Positions 1-7,500 of a DNA stretch of 8,598 nucleotides are shown piece by piece. The notes below the pieces were generated by a model that did not search any database, had not been told where the DNA came from, and was given only the letters and a program-made list of their open reading frames with translations. Every line of letters begins with the position of its first letter. Positions within the stretch are counted from its first letter, which is position 1. This DNA is from Prevotellaceae bacterium. GTDB lineage: Bacteria; Bacteroidota; Bacteroidia; Bacteroidales; Bacteroidaceae. The stretch lies in the NCBI GenBank assembly GCA_022508635.1, contig JAFLUV010000100.1, positions 1 to 8,598 of the forward strand. The letters run 5' to 3'. A program made the translations under genes and the position numbers.

Positions 1-3
1 CGA

Positions 4-127
4 TTCACTCGAGTCAAACGATGATTTCACTCGAGTGAACAGGGTAATTCACTCGAGTGATCTTAAACATCCACTCGTGTGATCCTGAACACCCACCCGA
101 GTGGGAGGAAAAAGACACTCATGCGTA
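4..127. repeat. 22-bp-period array of 14-bp palindromes
   Basis: Five units start at 4, 26, 48, 70 and 92, exactly 22 bp apart. Each has a 14-bp palindrome or near-palindrome followed by an 8-bp spacer that differs every time (ACGATGAT, CAGGGTAA, CTTAAACA, CCTGAACA, AGGAAAAA). The best unit is TTCACTCGAGTGAA at 26-39, a perfect palindrome. The unit at 92 is CCCACCCGAGTGGG, where both outer base pairs changed together (TT/AA to CC/GG), so symmetry is partly kept. A sixth, decayed unit (GACACTCATGCGTA) sits in phase at 114-127. The array may continue left of the window. It covers about two helical turns per unit, so all sites would face nearly the same side of the DNA. An operator array for a dimeric protein is an inference; a decaying minisatellite is the alternative. 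Confidence 0.8.
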
Positions 128-218
128 CCCATTTCACGAGAGTTTTGTCGAAATCACGTTAACAAGTCAAAAAAGTGTAGTGTGAAGGGCAGGGATGCTA
201 ATTTTTGTTAAATGCAAC

Positions 219-237
219 TACCTTGCGATGCAAGGTA
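219..237. promoter_or_regulatory. Inverted repeat, probable PadR operator
   Basis: TACCTTGCGATGCAAGGTA is a perfect 8-bp inverted repeat (TACCTTGC / GCAAGGTA) around a 3-bp centre. It covers the place where the -33 contact region of the promoter at 251-258 would lie, so a bound dimer would block transcription. PadR proteins commonly bind such inverted repeats upstream of their own gene. Assigning this site to the PadR protein encoded 47 bp downstream is inference from position and symmetry. Confidence 0.65.
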
Positions 238-250
238 CTAAAATTATAGT

Positions 251-258
251 TATCTTTG
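251..258 (+). promoter_or_regulatory. Bacteroidota -7 box of the padR-pspC operon
   Basis: TATCTTTG matches TAnnTTTG, the -7 element read by the Bacteroidota primary sigma factor. No good TTTG lies 19-21 bp upstream; the nearest TTG (223-225) is 25 bp away and inside the inverted repeat. Transcription would start near 264-267, giving a leader of about 20 nt before the ATG at 284. The leader is A-rich with no Shine-Dalgarno sequence, as is usual in this phylum. Region 128-218 shows nothing else recognisable. Confidence 0.6.
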
Positions 259-283
259 CACAGAGAAATGCAATACATGACAC

Positions 284-619
284 ATGATAAATATAGATAA
301 CACGAAATCTCAGATGCGAAAAGGGATGCTGGAGTATTGTATCATGCTCCTATTGCATCGGCAGTCCTGCTATGCCAACGACATCATCCAACGTCTGCAT
401 GAGGCCGATATGATTGTGATGGAAGGCACGCTCTATCCGTTGCTTTCGCGACTGAAGAAGGATGGTCTCCTTGGGTATGAGTGGCGCGAAAGTACGCAGG
501 GACCGCCTCGCAAGTATTACATCCTGACAGAAGAGGGGAAGGAGGCACTGACTCAGCTCGATGCCAATTGGGAGAAAATTCTGCGTACTGTGAATGTACT
601 GAAAGCAAACAATGACTAA
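284..619 (+). CDS. PadR-family transcriptional regulator
   Basis: This 111-residue protein is a small winged-helix DNA-binding repressor of the PadR family. The opening 'NTKSQMRKGMLEYCIM' is helix 1. 'YANDIIQRL' (30-38) and 'VMEGTLYPLLSRLKKDGLL' (45-63) form the helix-turn-helix with the recognition helix. 'ESTQGPPRKYYILTEEG' (69-85) is the wing. The C-terminal helix (about 86-108) would be the dimerisation helix. It is the short PadR type that lacks the longer C-terminal helical domain. It is the first gene of an operon with the PspC-domain gene 18 nt downstream, a pairing common in Bacteroidota. A promoter and a strong inverted repeat lie just upstream, so autorepression is likely. The inducing signal cannot be read from the sequence; cell-envelope stress is a guess from the PspC partner. 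Start 284 gives the expected N-terminus, and the nearby ATGs at 268 and 276 are out of frame. Confidence 0.93.
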   Translation: MINIDNTKSQMRKGMLEYCIMLLLHRQSCYANDIIQRLHEADMIVMEGTLYPLLSRLKKDGLLGYEWRESTQGPPRKYYILTEEGKEALTQLDANWEKILRTVNVLKANND

Positions 620-637
620 CTAAAATCAGATATAACA

Positions 638-1432
638 ATGAAAAAGAACTTTAACATTAACCTCTTCGGTACATTATATAATATTGATGAGGATGCTTAT
701 AACCTTCTTGATAGCTATCTGAAGAGCATGCAACGCTACTTCAGCCGCAAAGAGGGAGGTGAGGAAATTGCCGATGATATAGAGCATCGTGTGGCAGAAC
801 TCCTATGGCAACAGAGCGAGGCTGGTATGACGGCTGTGGATATCAATGTCGTAAAAGGTATAATAGACACGATAGGCAGAGCTGAGAATATCGCTGGCGA
901 CGAGGCATGTACAACCGGACATGAGGATAATTTCAAGGAGAGGTTCACGCAGTTTGCAGAAGATGCGGGTCGCTATGCCTGCGACTCTTATGACAAAGGA
1001 AAACGGCACATTAAGACGCATCGTTTGTATCGTTGTGTTGATGACAAGGTCTTGGGTGGTGTCTGCTCAGGTCTTGCTGTTTATTTTGGTGCTGGCGAAC
1101 CTGTTATCTGGCGACTTGGAGCTGTTCTGCTCACTATTCTTGGAATAGGCTTTCCTCTTCCTGTCGTTTATATTGTGCTGTGGCTTGTGATTCCAGAGGC
1201 TCTTACACCAGAGGACAAATTGCGGCAGCGAGGTATGGAGATTACACCGGACAACCTTGTTCAGCAGGTCAAGAACGATTCACAGCCCGTTGTCGTGCAA
1301 AAGAAGGGCAATGGATGCCTCAAGACAATACTCGTTATTCTTCTTTTTGGTCTTCTGTTGCCCCTTATATTCGTATTCTTATTCTGGATGAAAGCTATGT
1401 CCACGCTGATGATGTTGGTATCCTCTTATTAG
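638..1432 (+). CDS. PspC-domain membrane protein
   Basis: This 264-residue protein carries one PspC domain at about 128-188. The domain begins 'HRLYRCVDDKVLGGVCSGLA', a classic PspC start, and continues into a long hydrophobic stretch (about 157-186) ending in the usual 'LWLVIPEA'. A second membrane segment lies near 228-250, after a polar linker (190-227). The N-terminal 85 residues are soluble and helical ('DAYNLLDSYLKSMQRYF', 'DDIEHRVAELL', 'VVKGIIDTIG'). This is the conserved N-terminal region I associate with Bacteroidota PspC proteins, probably cytoplasmic. In enterobacteria PspC is an inner-membrane sensor of the phage-shock response. Here there is no PspA or PspB, and the adjacent PadR is the likely regulator, so the role may be envelope-stress sensing by another route. 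The leader is A-rich without Shine-Dalgarno. The gene ends 45 nt before a strong terminator hairpin. Confidence 0.9.
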   Translation: MKKNFNINLFGTLYNIDEDAYNLLDSYLKSMQRYFSRKEGGEEIADDIEHRVAELLWQQSEAGMTAVDINVVKGIIDTIGRAENIAGDEACTTGHEDNFKERFTQFAEDAGRYACDSYDKGKRHIKTHRLYRCVDDKVLGGVCSGLAVYFGAGEPVIWRLGAVLLTILGIGFPLPVVYIVLWLVIPEALTPEDKLRQRGMEITPDNLVQQVKNDSQPVVVQKKGNGCLKTILVILLFGLLLPLIFVFLFWMKAMSTLMMLVSSY

Positions 1433-1476
1433 TTACTTGAATGAATAAAGTTTCCTCCATCTGCTGCTTAGATAAC

Positions 1477-1516
1477 AGAAAACTCCCCGAAGTGCTTGTG
1501 CTTCGGGGAGTTTTCT
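1477..1516. terminator. Bidirectional terminator hairpin
   Basis: A perfect 16-bp stem (AGAAAACTCCCCGAAG, 1477-1492, paired with 1501-1516) encloses an 8-nt loop. The stem has a GC-rich centre and A/T-rich ends, so each strand's transcript ends the hairpin in a short U-rich run (TTTTCTATTT on +, TTTTCT on -). It lies between the convergent ends of the pspC-type gene (1432) and the small gene at 1532, and should stop transcription from both sides. Confidence 0.9.
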
Positions 1517-1531
1517 ATTTGTTACGGTAAT

Positions 1532-1690
1532 TTATTCCTCGTTGTCCCAGATGTCCCATGCACTTTCTTTGGTCAGTGCATCATCGCCATCTACTGTGAC
1601 GTTGTCACTAATAATCAGACTTTCTGCCAACATGTTAGCTGTCTGAGCTTCTTCTACCTTTAACGCGGGTGCGAAATATGTTTTTTTCAT
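1532..1690 (-). CDS. Small acidic 52-residue protein
   Basis: The frame runs from ATG at 1690 to TAA at 1532. It starts MKKTYFAPALKVEEAQ, has LAESLIISDN in the middle and ends KESAWDIWDNEE. It has 12 acidic against 4 basic residues, no cysteine, no membrane segment and no export signal. An in-frame ATG at 1702 would add MTQP; MKK is preferred because many short Bacteroidales peptides, as I recall them, start 'MKKxYxxP' and end in an acidic W-D-x-E tail. No function is known to me. It lies 96 nt downstream of the 784-residue gene on the same strand, with no recognisable -7 box of its own and a terminator just after it, so it is probably the last gene of that transcript. It could be a peptide precursor, an adaptor or a regulatory protein; none of these is shown by the sequence. 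Confidence 0.75.
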   Translation of the reverse strand: MKKTYFAPALKVEEAQTANMLAESLIISDNVTVDGDDALTKESAWDIWDNEE

Positions 1691-1732
1691 AGGTTGAGTC
1701 ATTGATTGTTTATTATGATATTATAGCTCTTT

Positions 1733-1771
1733 CCCCTTTTCCCTCTCCCGTTAGGGGAGGAGGAAAGGGGG
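1733..1771. other. GC-rich intergenic hairpin
   Basis: 1733-1749 (CCCCTTTTCCCTCTCCC) pairs with 1755-1771 around a GTTAG loop. The stem has about 17 pairs, with one mismatch and two G-T pairs when read on the + strand. Neither strand shows a U-run after it, so it is not a canonical terminator. It lies between the stop of the 784-residue gene and the small acidic gene. It could be an RNA processing or stability element that sets the ratio of the two products, or a copy of a dispersed palindromic repeat. Confidence 0.6.
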
Positions 1772-1786
1772 TAAGCGGCCTGCTTC

Positions 1787-4141
1787 TTACTTCAGCACCT
1801 TCTTGCCGTTTATGATGAAGATGCCCTTCTGAGCCTCGCTTACGCGCTGGCCTGCGAGGTTGAAGACAGCATTGTTCTCGGTGGTGGTATTCTCTACGCT
1901 GGCAATTCCGGTAGCGTTGTCACCGACAAGGGTAATTCCCTTGACTTCGCCTGCATTGGCGGGAAGCTCCAGGTATGCCTTGCCAGCGACAATGGTTCCG
2001 GTTTCTGCCAGATAGAAGCCGATATACTTACGTTCAGGCTTGGCCAGAATGTACTTGCCTGCGGCATCTGTTTCAGCATAGGTGCCCTTGAGGTCGTTGT
2101 CCAGAGTTTCTACGTCATCGGTAAAGTTGAACGTGTAGGTATCTGCATTGCCCTTGAGGACTACGGGTGTGGCAGAAGGAATCGTGCTGTTAACCTCTGT
2201 CAGGAACAGTTCCAGGGCTCCATCCTTGCTGTCTATCTTGCCAGTGTATGCTTTCACGCCTTCGGGAATTGTAACAGGCCAGAGTGCGTTGAGGGTTGCA
2301 TAGCCGGTCTCGCCGATAGTAACGTCTACGCTTGCGGCTTCAACATCTTCAATTATCCATTGGGATGCATCTGCAGCGTCAGTCCATCCTACGACGTAAT
2401 ATGCAGGGCTGCTGCTGGCTGCACAATGCAGTGCACCATATTGTGCTCCAGTGGTGAATGTTCCCTTGCCGGGGCCGTTAACCACTGCCGTGAATTCCAC
2501 GCTTTCCGTTTCAAGAGCGACCTTTACGCTTGCTGACGGTGAGGTAGCATAGAGGCCTCCGACGCTGACGAGGTATTTGTAATCGCCCAAAGCAGTAAGT
2601 TTGATAATGTTGGCTGCAGACTCTTCGGGATTTACAACAGTTGCAATCATGGGTGCACCGTTAATTTCCGCATAGCTCATGTATCGGCCGGGATATTGTG
2701 CGCTCTTGATGCGGTAGTAGCCTGTCTCGGGATATACGAAGTTGCTCTTGTCTGTAATCACTTCGGCGATTGCCTCTGTCAAGCGCTTGTATTCGTCAAA
2801 CGAACATGTGGTCTTGTAGCTGTCATCATAGCCGACGGCTGCTCTTGCTTCGTCGTTGAGACCAAAGTATGCTGCATCGAAGTAGGGAGCAATTTCGCTA
2901 TTGACATATTCAGCAAAGTCGGTGGGAACCTCCATGACGCTGAAGGCAGAGCCGGCATCGGTGACATTGTTCGCACTGTTCCAGAACTTCATAGAACCTC
3001 CGGCACCGCCGTACTGGTTGATGTAAAGATTCGTTCCGGAGATGTTGAGTGTAAAGGAATTGGCAATGGTGGATCTGCTTGGAGCAATGTTCCATGCATG
3101 GTTGCCCTCGTTGTCATCCAGCAATGTGGGGATGCCTTGGTCCTTCTTGTTGTCATTGGTGTAGCCGAAGCTCATGCCTTCGCCTGCAGCCTTATTGAGG
3201 ATCTGGAATCCATCATAGCCATTGCCCATGAATGCCCAGTGATAGGATTCTTCTACGAGACCCAGCACATTGGCGTTCTGTGTCTGGTATGCTCCGTCGT
3301 TAGCAGTTTTGGCACTCGTTACGTACCATGTGCCGCGCATTGCCAGGGCATACCAGTGGGCAGATGCAAAATCGTCGGAGATTTCGAAGGGGCCTTCCCA
3401 TGTTGCCGTAAATCCAATAACAGTCTCTTTTTCACTGATGGTAACGTTTACCGTGTTGTAAGAATAGTAAGGACGCTGGTATTTTTCGGGCAGGGAAGTA
3501 ATGGTGGTTCCGAGTTCCACAGTTATAGGATTACTTGTAAAGATGATGTTGTCTTTGTTGTCCTTCACAACGTAGGTCACGGTGGGAGCCTGATGGAAAT
3601 AGTACTCTAATTCTGCCAAGGCATTTGTCGGGTCGAAGTCCCCTGCCTCTGCAATACGATACTGGTTGCCACCGTCGGCTGTCATCCAACTGTTGATGAC
3701 ATATCCATAGGGGTCGTCACCATTTGTGTTAAGGCCGTAGTTAGCTCCATTTATGGTGAAATAGAACAGGAAATAGGGATTTGTCTTGGGATCCATTTTC
3801 AGTGCTTCTTCTGTTCCGTTTGTCAGCCTATCAGACAACTCGCCGTTATTCTTTACGAACTTGTCGTCTGCTACGCTGTACAGGTAGTAGTTGTTCTCAT
3901 AGCTGAGAATTGCGAACTTGGCAGGATCTGCATCCTTGAGGGAGCTGTGTGCCGTAGATGCCAGATAGCCGTTCTTTGTCAGGAAAGCACCACGTGCGCA
4001 GTCAATGGTGTAGGCTTTCTGATTGGACAACTCGTCGAGGCTCTGAACGTAAGTTCCCCCTACGGGGTCTTGCGCGTAGGCACTTGACAATCCTGCCATT
4101 ACTGCTAATGGCAGCAACAGTAGAGATAAAACTTTTCTCAT
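1787..4141 (-). CDS. Exported multidomain protein with C-terminal sorting-like tail
   Basis: The 784-residue protein starts with a signal peptide (MRKVLSLLLL..., cleavage likely after AYA at 23). Residues 42-404 are homologous to 751-1100 of the divergent CotH-type protein; matching blocks include DFDPT(N/E)AL, W(E/H)GPF and INQYGG. Residues 467-600 ('GYYRIKSAQYPGRYMS') look like a beta-trefoil or lectin-like unit. Residues 603-735 ('GYATLNALWPVTIPEGVKAY', 'TPVVLKG') are a beta-rich unit I recognise from many large Prevotella surface proteins. The last 27 residues ('VFNLAGQRVSEAQKGIFIIN' then GKKVLK) resemble a type IX secretion sorting tail. No catalytic motif is seen. Surface binding or adhesion is inferred, and the substrate is unknown. 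A good promoter lies 67-98 bp upstream. The small acidic gene probably shares its transcript. Confidence 0.85.
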   Translation of the reverse strand: MRKVLSLLLLPLAVMAGLSSAYAQDPVGGTYVQSLDELSNQKAYTIDCARGAFLTKNGYLASTAHSSLKDADPAKFAILSYENNYYLYSVADDKFVKNNGELSDRLTNGTEEALKMDPKTNPYFLFYFTINGANYGLNTNGDDPYGYVINSWMTADGGNQYRIAEAGDFDPTNALAELEYYFHQAPTVTYVVKDNKDNIIFTSNPITVELGTTITSLPEKYQRPYYSYNTVNVTISEKETVIGFTATWEGPFEISDDFASAHWYALAMRGTWYVTSAKTANDGAYQTQNANVLGLVEESYHWAFMGNGYDGFQILNKAAGEGMSFGYTNDNKKDQGIPTLLDDNEGNHAWNIAPSRSTIANSFTLNISGTNLYINQYGGAGGSMKFWNSANNVTDAGSAFSVMEVPTDFAEYVNSEIAPYFDAAYFGLNDEARAAVGYDDSYKTTCSFDEYKRLTEAIAEVITDKSNFVYPETGYYRIKSAQYPGRYMSYAEINGAPMIATVVNPEESAANIIKLTALGDYKYLVSVGGLYATSPSASVKVALETESVEFTAVVNGPGKGTFTTGAQYGALHCAASSSPAYYVVGWTDAADASQWIIEDVEAASVDVTIGETGYATLNALWPVTIPEGVKAYTGKIDSKDGALELFLTEVNSTIPSATPVVLKGNADTYTFNFTDDVETLDNDLKGTYAETDAAGKYILAKPERKYIGFYLAETGTIVAGKAYLELPANAGEVKGITLVGDNATGIASVENTTTENNAVFNLAGQRVSEAQKGIFIINGKKVLK

Positions 4142-4207
4142 GTTTAGTTTGTTTTTAGGTTAGTAAAGTAAAAAGATGCTTATCATTATTTATGATGATT
4201 GTTGCAG

Positions 4208-4239
4208 CAAAGTTACACATTAATTGTTATATATGCAAA
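4208..4239 (-). promoter_or_regulatory. Promoter of the 784-residue exported protein gene
   Basis: Read on the - strand, TTTG (4239-4236) is followed after 20 bp by TAACTTTG (4215-4208). This matches the Bacteroidota consensus TTTG-N19..21-TAnnTTTG in both boxes and spacing. Transcription would begin near 4200, giving a leader of roughly 60 nt that is AT-rich and has AAAAACAAACTAAAC just before the ATG. Confidence 0.8.
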
Positions 4240-4299
4240 CAAATCTTTATTTTTTATAAAAATACGTAAATAAATATTGTGAATTAGATGAAAAAGCAG

Positions 4300-4365
4300 C
4301 CTGACTGGGCAGTAAAAATTTCCTAACTGAGCAGTAAAGAATCCCTAACTGGGGAGTAAAATATG
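4300..4365. repeat. Three 22-bp tandem repeats with a palindromic core
   Basis: Units start at 4300, 4322 and 4344. Their cores are CCTGACTGGGCAGTAAA, CCTAACTGAGCAGTAAA and CCTAACTGGGGAGTAAA, and the last five bases vary. The centre ACTG-NN-CAGT is an inverted repeat in units 1 and 2; unit 3 has one mismatch (GAGT). The array sits between two divergent promoters, about 60 bp from the - strand -33 box and about 110 bp upstream of the + strand -7 box. No repeat unit is seen at the next in-phase position (4366). The rest of the 4142-4504 intergenic region holds only the two promoters and AT-rich leader DNA. Confidence 0.85.
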
Positions 4366-4473
4366 ACCTTATGGACATGCCTGAATTTGCCAGGGTGAGG
4401 TACACATGGCGTGTTTTCGCCGACGAAGTGTAAAAAAAGTTATCTTTCAAACCCTTGTTTTGCGGAATTTGTG

Positions 4474-4481
4474 TATCTTTG
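4474..4481 (+). promoter_or_regulatory. Bacteroidota -7 box of the CotH-type gene
   Basis: TATCTTTG matches TAnnTTTG. The -33 element is weak (TTG at 4455-4457 is only 16 bp away). Transcription would begin near 4487-4490, about 17 nt before the ATG at 4505. This position decides the start codon: the frame stays open back to an ATG at 4406, but that ATG lies upstream of the promoter. A near-match, TATCTTTC, occurs at 4441-4448. Confidence 0.7.
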
Positions 4482-4504
4482 CGGCAGAATACTTTAAAAC
4501 TATC

Positions 4505-7500
4505 ATGAAAAAACGCTGTTTTACTTTTTTCTTCATATCTCTCATCGCTTGTTTAGGGCGTTTTTCTCAGCATGCTTTTGCCCAGGCTTCCATCGAGGAT
4601 GGTGTTTATTATATTTCCAATGCCACGCAGGACGGATATCTGGGTTTGGGCAAGTATCACAATGTCGACCCATATATATATTATGTTACGGGTGGGCAGG
4701 ACAAAACTGCCGATGCTTATTGGGAAGTGACGAAAACATCGGCGGGCTATACTTTCCGTAATGAGGATACGGGACAATGGCTTATCTTTACCACGGGGCG
4801 AGTTGACCAGTACTATAAGTACATGACGCTGACGGAGGAACCCTTGGGCGACAAATCGGAATTTTGGAATATTATCGCTGGCAGCGATGGCACGTTCTGC
4901 ATCCAGAGTGCAGTCAATACGAACTATTACTGGAATTTGCGTACTAACGGCCTGATGGGAACCTATAATGGCAGTGAAGGAAAGAGTAACAACGAACGCT
5001 ATGTCTTCCATAAGAAAGGAGGAACGTCCGGATCAGATTCCGAACCGGCTGTCATGCCAACCTTTCCGGATGCCTTGCACATCTTCCTTTCCGATGGCAG
5101 GGTAGAGGCCTATCCTTTGACGTATGTGACGGAACACAGGGAGAACAACGGCATGCTGACCATTGAGACCAACATCGGACAGACCTTTACTTACGACCTT
5201 GCCGACGTGGACTCCGTGAGCGAGCAGAAGCCTGACTTCCCAACCTTCGAATCATTCAAGTTCAATAATAAGTTCAACGATCAGCTCTTCACCGATGCAT
5301 TGGGTGAAATGGTGGAGGATACCGTCTTCGTGACGATTGCCGCCATAGGCAAGCGACTGACCCCTTCGTTCAAGGCGACTGATGGTCAGGCAGAGGTCTA
5401 TGTGAACGGAATCCTGCAAGAAAGCAAGAGCACGCGCCTGCGTTTCGACAGGGATATTTATTATCTTGTGTCCGGAAAGGATTACAGGATATTGACTGAG
5501 GACTCCGGCAATGGTTATGCCATGCATCCCTACGGGCGATATGTCCGTGTCCATGTAGATTGGCTGACGGACAAAGCACAGGTGCCCACTATCTATATCA
5601 ATACGGAGGATGGGCAGAGCATTACGAGTAAGGAATATTACAAGAATGCCGAGATTATTATTGACGGACACGGCATATTTCCGTCAATGGATGCCACACA
5701 GGTGCAGATTAAGGGTAGGGGAAATAGCAGTTGGGCTTGGGCAAAGAAACCTTACCGACTGAAATTTGCTGAGAAAATGAAGCCGCTTGGCATGACCAAG
5801 GGCAAGTCGTGGGTACTCTTGGCCAACGGGCAGAGCGGCTCCTTGATGTCGAACGCCATCGGAATGAAGGCAGCCAACCTGATGGAGGCCTCTGCTGCTA
5901 ATCACATCGTGCCCGTCGACCTCTATCTGAATGGTCAGTACCGAGGCAGCTATAACCTCACGGAAAAGGTGGGTTTCTCGAACAATAGCGTTGACCTCAA
6001 TGACGAGAGTGCTGCGGCATTGCTTGAGTTGGATTCCTATTATGACGAGCCTGCCGGACAAAAGTTCAGATCCACCCCTTATAACCTGCCAGTCAACGTC
6101 AAGGAACCAGACTTTAGCGAGGGGACGACACGCCTGACGCTGGCAGACATCTCCACCGACTTCAACCGCTTTGTGTCAGCTCTTTACCGTAGGCAGGACA
6201 TTTCGCGATATGTTGACGTGCAGCAGCTGGTACGTTTCTTGATGGTCAACGAGCTCACGCTTAACTATGAGTTCTATCACCCGAAGAGCACCTTCTGCTA
6301 TCGCGAGAGTTTCGAGAGTGACACCAGCAAGTACGTCTTCGGCCCGGTGTGGGATCTTGACTGGGGGTTTGGCTACGAGCGTAGCAGGACTTATTTCAGC
6401 AGCGAGTCTACCAGCAACTACTGGATTGACATGCCTGCATTCGATGCACGCGACTTCATCCGTGACCTCCGCTATAAGTATGCACCCATTGACGATGTGT
6501 ACCGCGATTTGTGGAAGGAGTTCATGGACAACGACCTTCAAGAGCTCATGGAGTTTTGTCAGGACTATTACGACTTCGCTAAAAATTCTTTTAAGGACAA
6601 CAGCTACATCTGGGGAGACTATACGAACTACGAACGGCAGGCACAGGATGCTGCCAGCTGGTTGCAGACGCGTACGCAGCAAATTTATGACGATATCATC
6701 TCCGGCAAGCGTCCTGACACTGGGGATGGTACTCCTGTAGAGTTTGCCAGCAACAAGCTTTACAAACTTTCCTGCCGTCGGGGTGCCTTGGTGCTGACTG
6801 CAGACCATAAGGGGCTTACCGTGGAACAGGAAAGACTCTCTTATGGCGGCGGAATCCCGGCGGAAGACTATCGTTTTGCCATCATCAGTATTGAAGGCAA
6901 CAACTACCTCTATAGTCCTGTCACAAAGAAGTATCTTGCCTACGACAACAATGGGACTTGGGTGAACATGCTGGGTAGTTCCCTCACTTTCGATACCGCT
7001 AATGCCGATGGCGAATATCTCTACATGATATCTGCCGGTGCTCAGGGCCAGACACTTTACTTTAACCACAATGGCTCAAAGCTCGTCATCAATGGATATA
7101 CTACGCCCGATGCCGGCAACCGCTGGAAGATAGAGGAGACTGACGACTTCGATCCGACAGAGGCGCTCAACCTGGCAGCGAAGTCGCTCTATGCTGTCAC
7201 CAACCGTTACATATTCAATGGAGAGGTTATAGGTGAAGAGACTCGGCAGATGCCTAAAGGCGCCATCCCTCCCATGCCGTCCGAGCAGTGGAGCAATGCT
7301 TTCGTTGTGCTCAACGAACCTGCCAATATGCCTTACGAAGTCACTGGAGAGATGAATATCGATTATACCGTGGAGTGGCACGGACCTTTCTCCTTCTCCA
7401 CTTCGCTCGAAGATGCCTACTGGTACAACATGACCATCCGCACGGATTATCACGTTGGCAAGCAGGGCACGGAACCCTACTATCCATCAGTCGTCAGCGA

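Noticed and set aside
4..127. CRISPR array
   Set aside because: The repeated part is only 14 bp, is degenerate, and the intervening pieces are 8 bp; CRISPR repeats and spacers are much longer and repeats are nearly identical.
133..146. TTCACGAGAGTTTT as a further unit of the first array
   Set aside because: It falls 19 bp, not 22 bp, after the previous unit and has lost the CTCGAG centre.
2696..3610. 304-codon frame on the + strand
   Set aside because: It lies wholly antisense to the 784-residue exported protein, has odd Cys/Val-rich composition, no recognisable domain and no promoter; it is a shadow frame.
4553..5011. 152-codon frame on the - strand
   Set aside because: It overlaps the signal peptide and N-terminal domain of the CotH-type gene antisense and shows no start context or known motif.
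6176..7069. 297-codon frame on the - strand
   Set aside because: It is antisense to the CotH domain, which carries recognisable conserved motifs on the + strand; no features of a real gene are seen.
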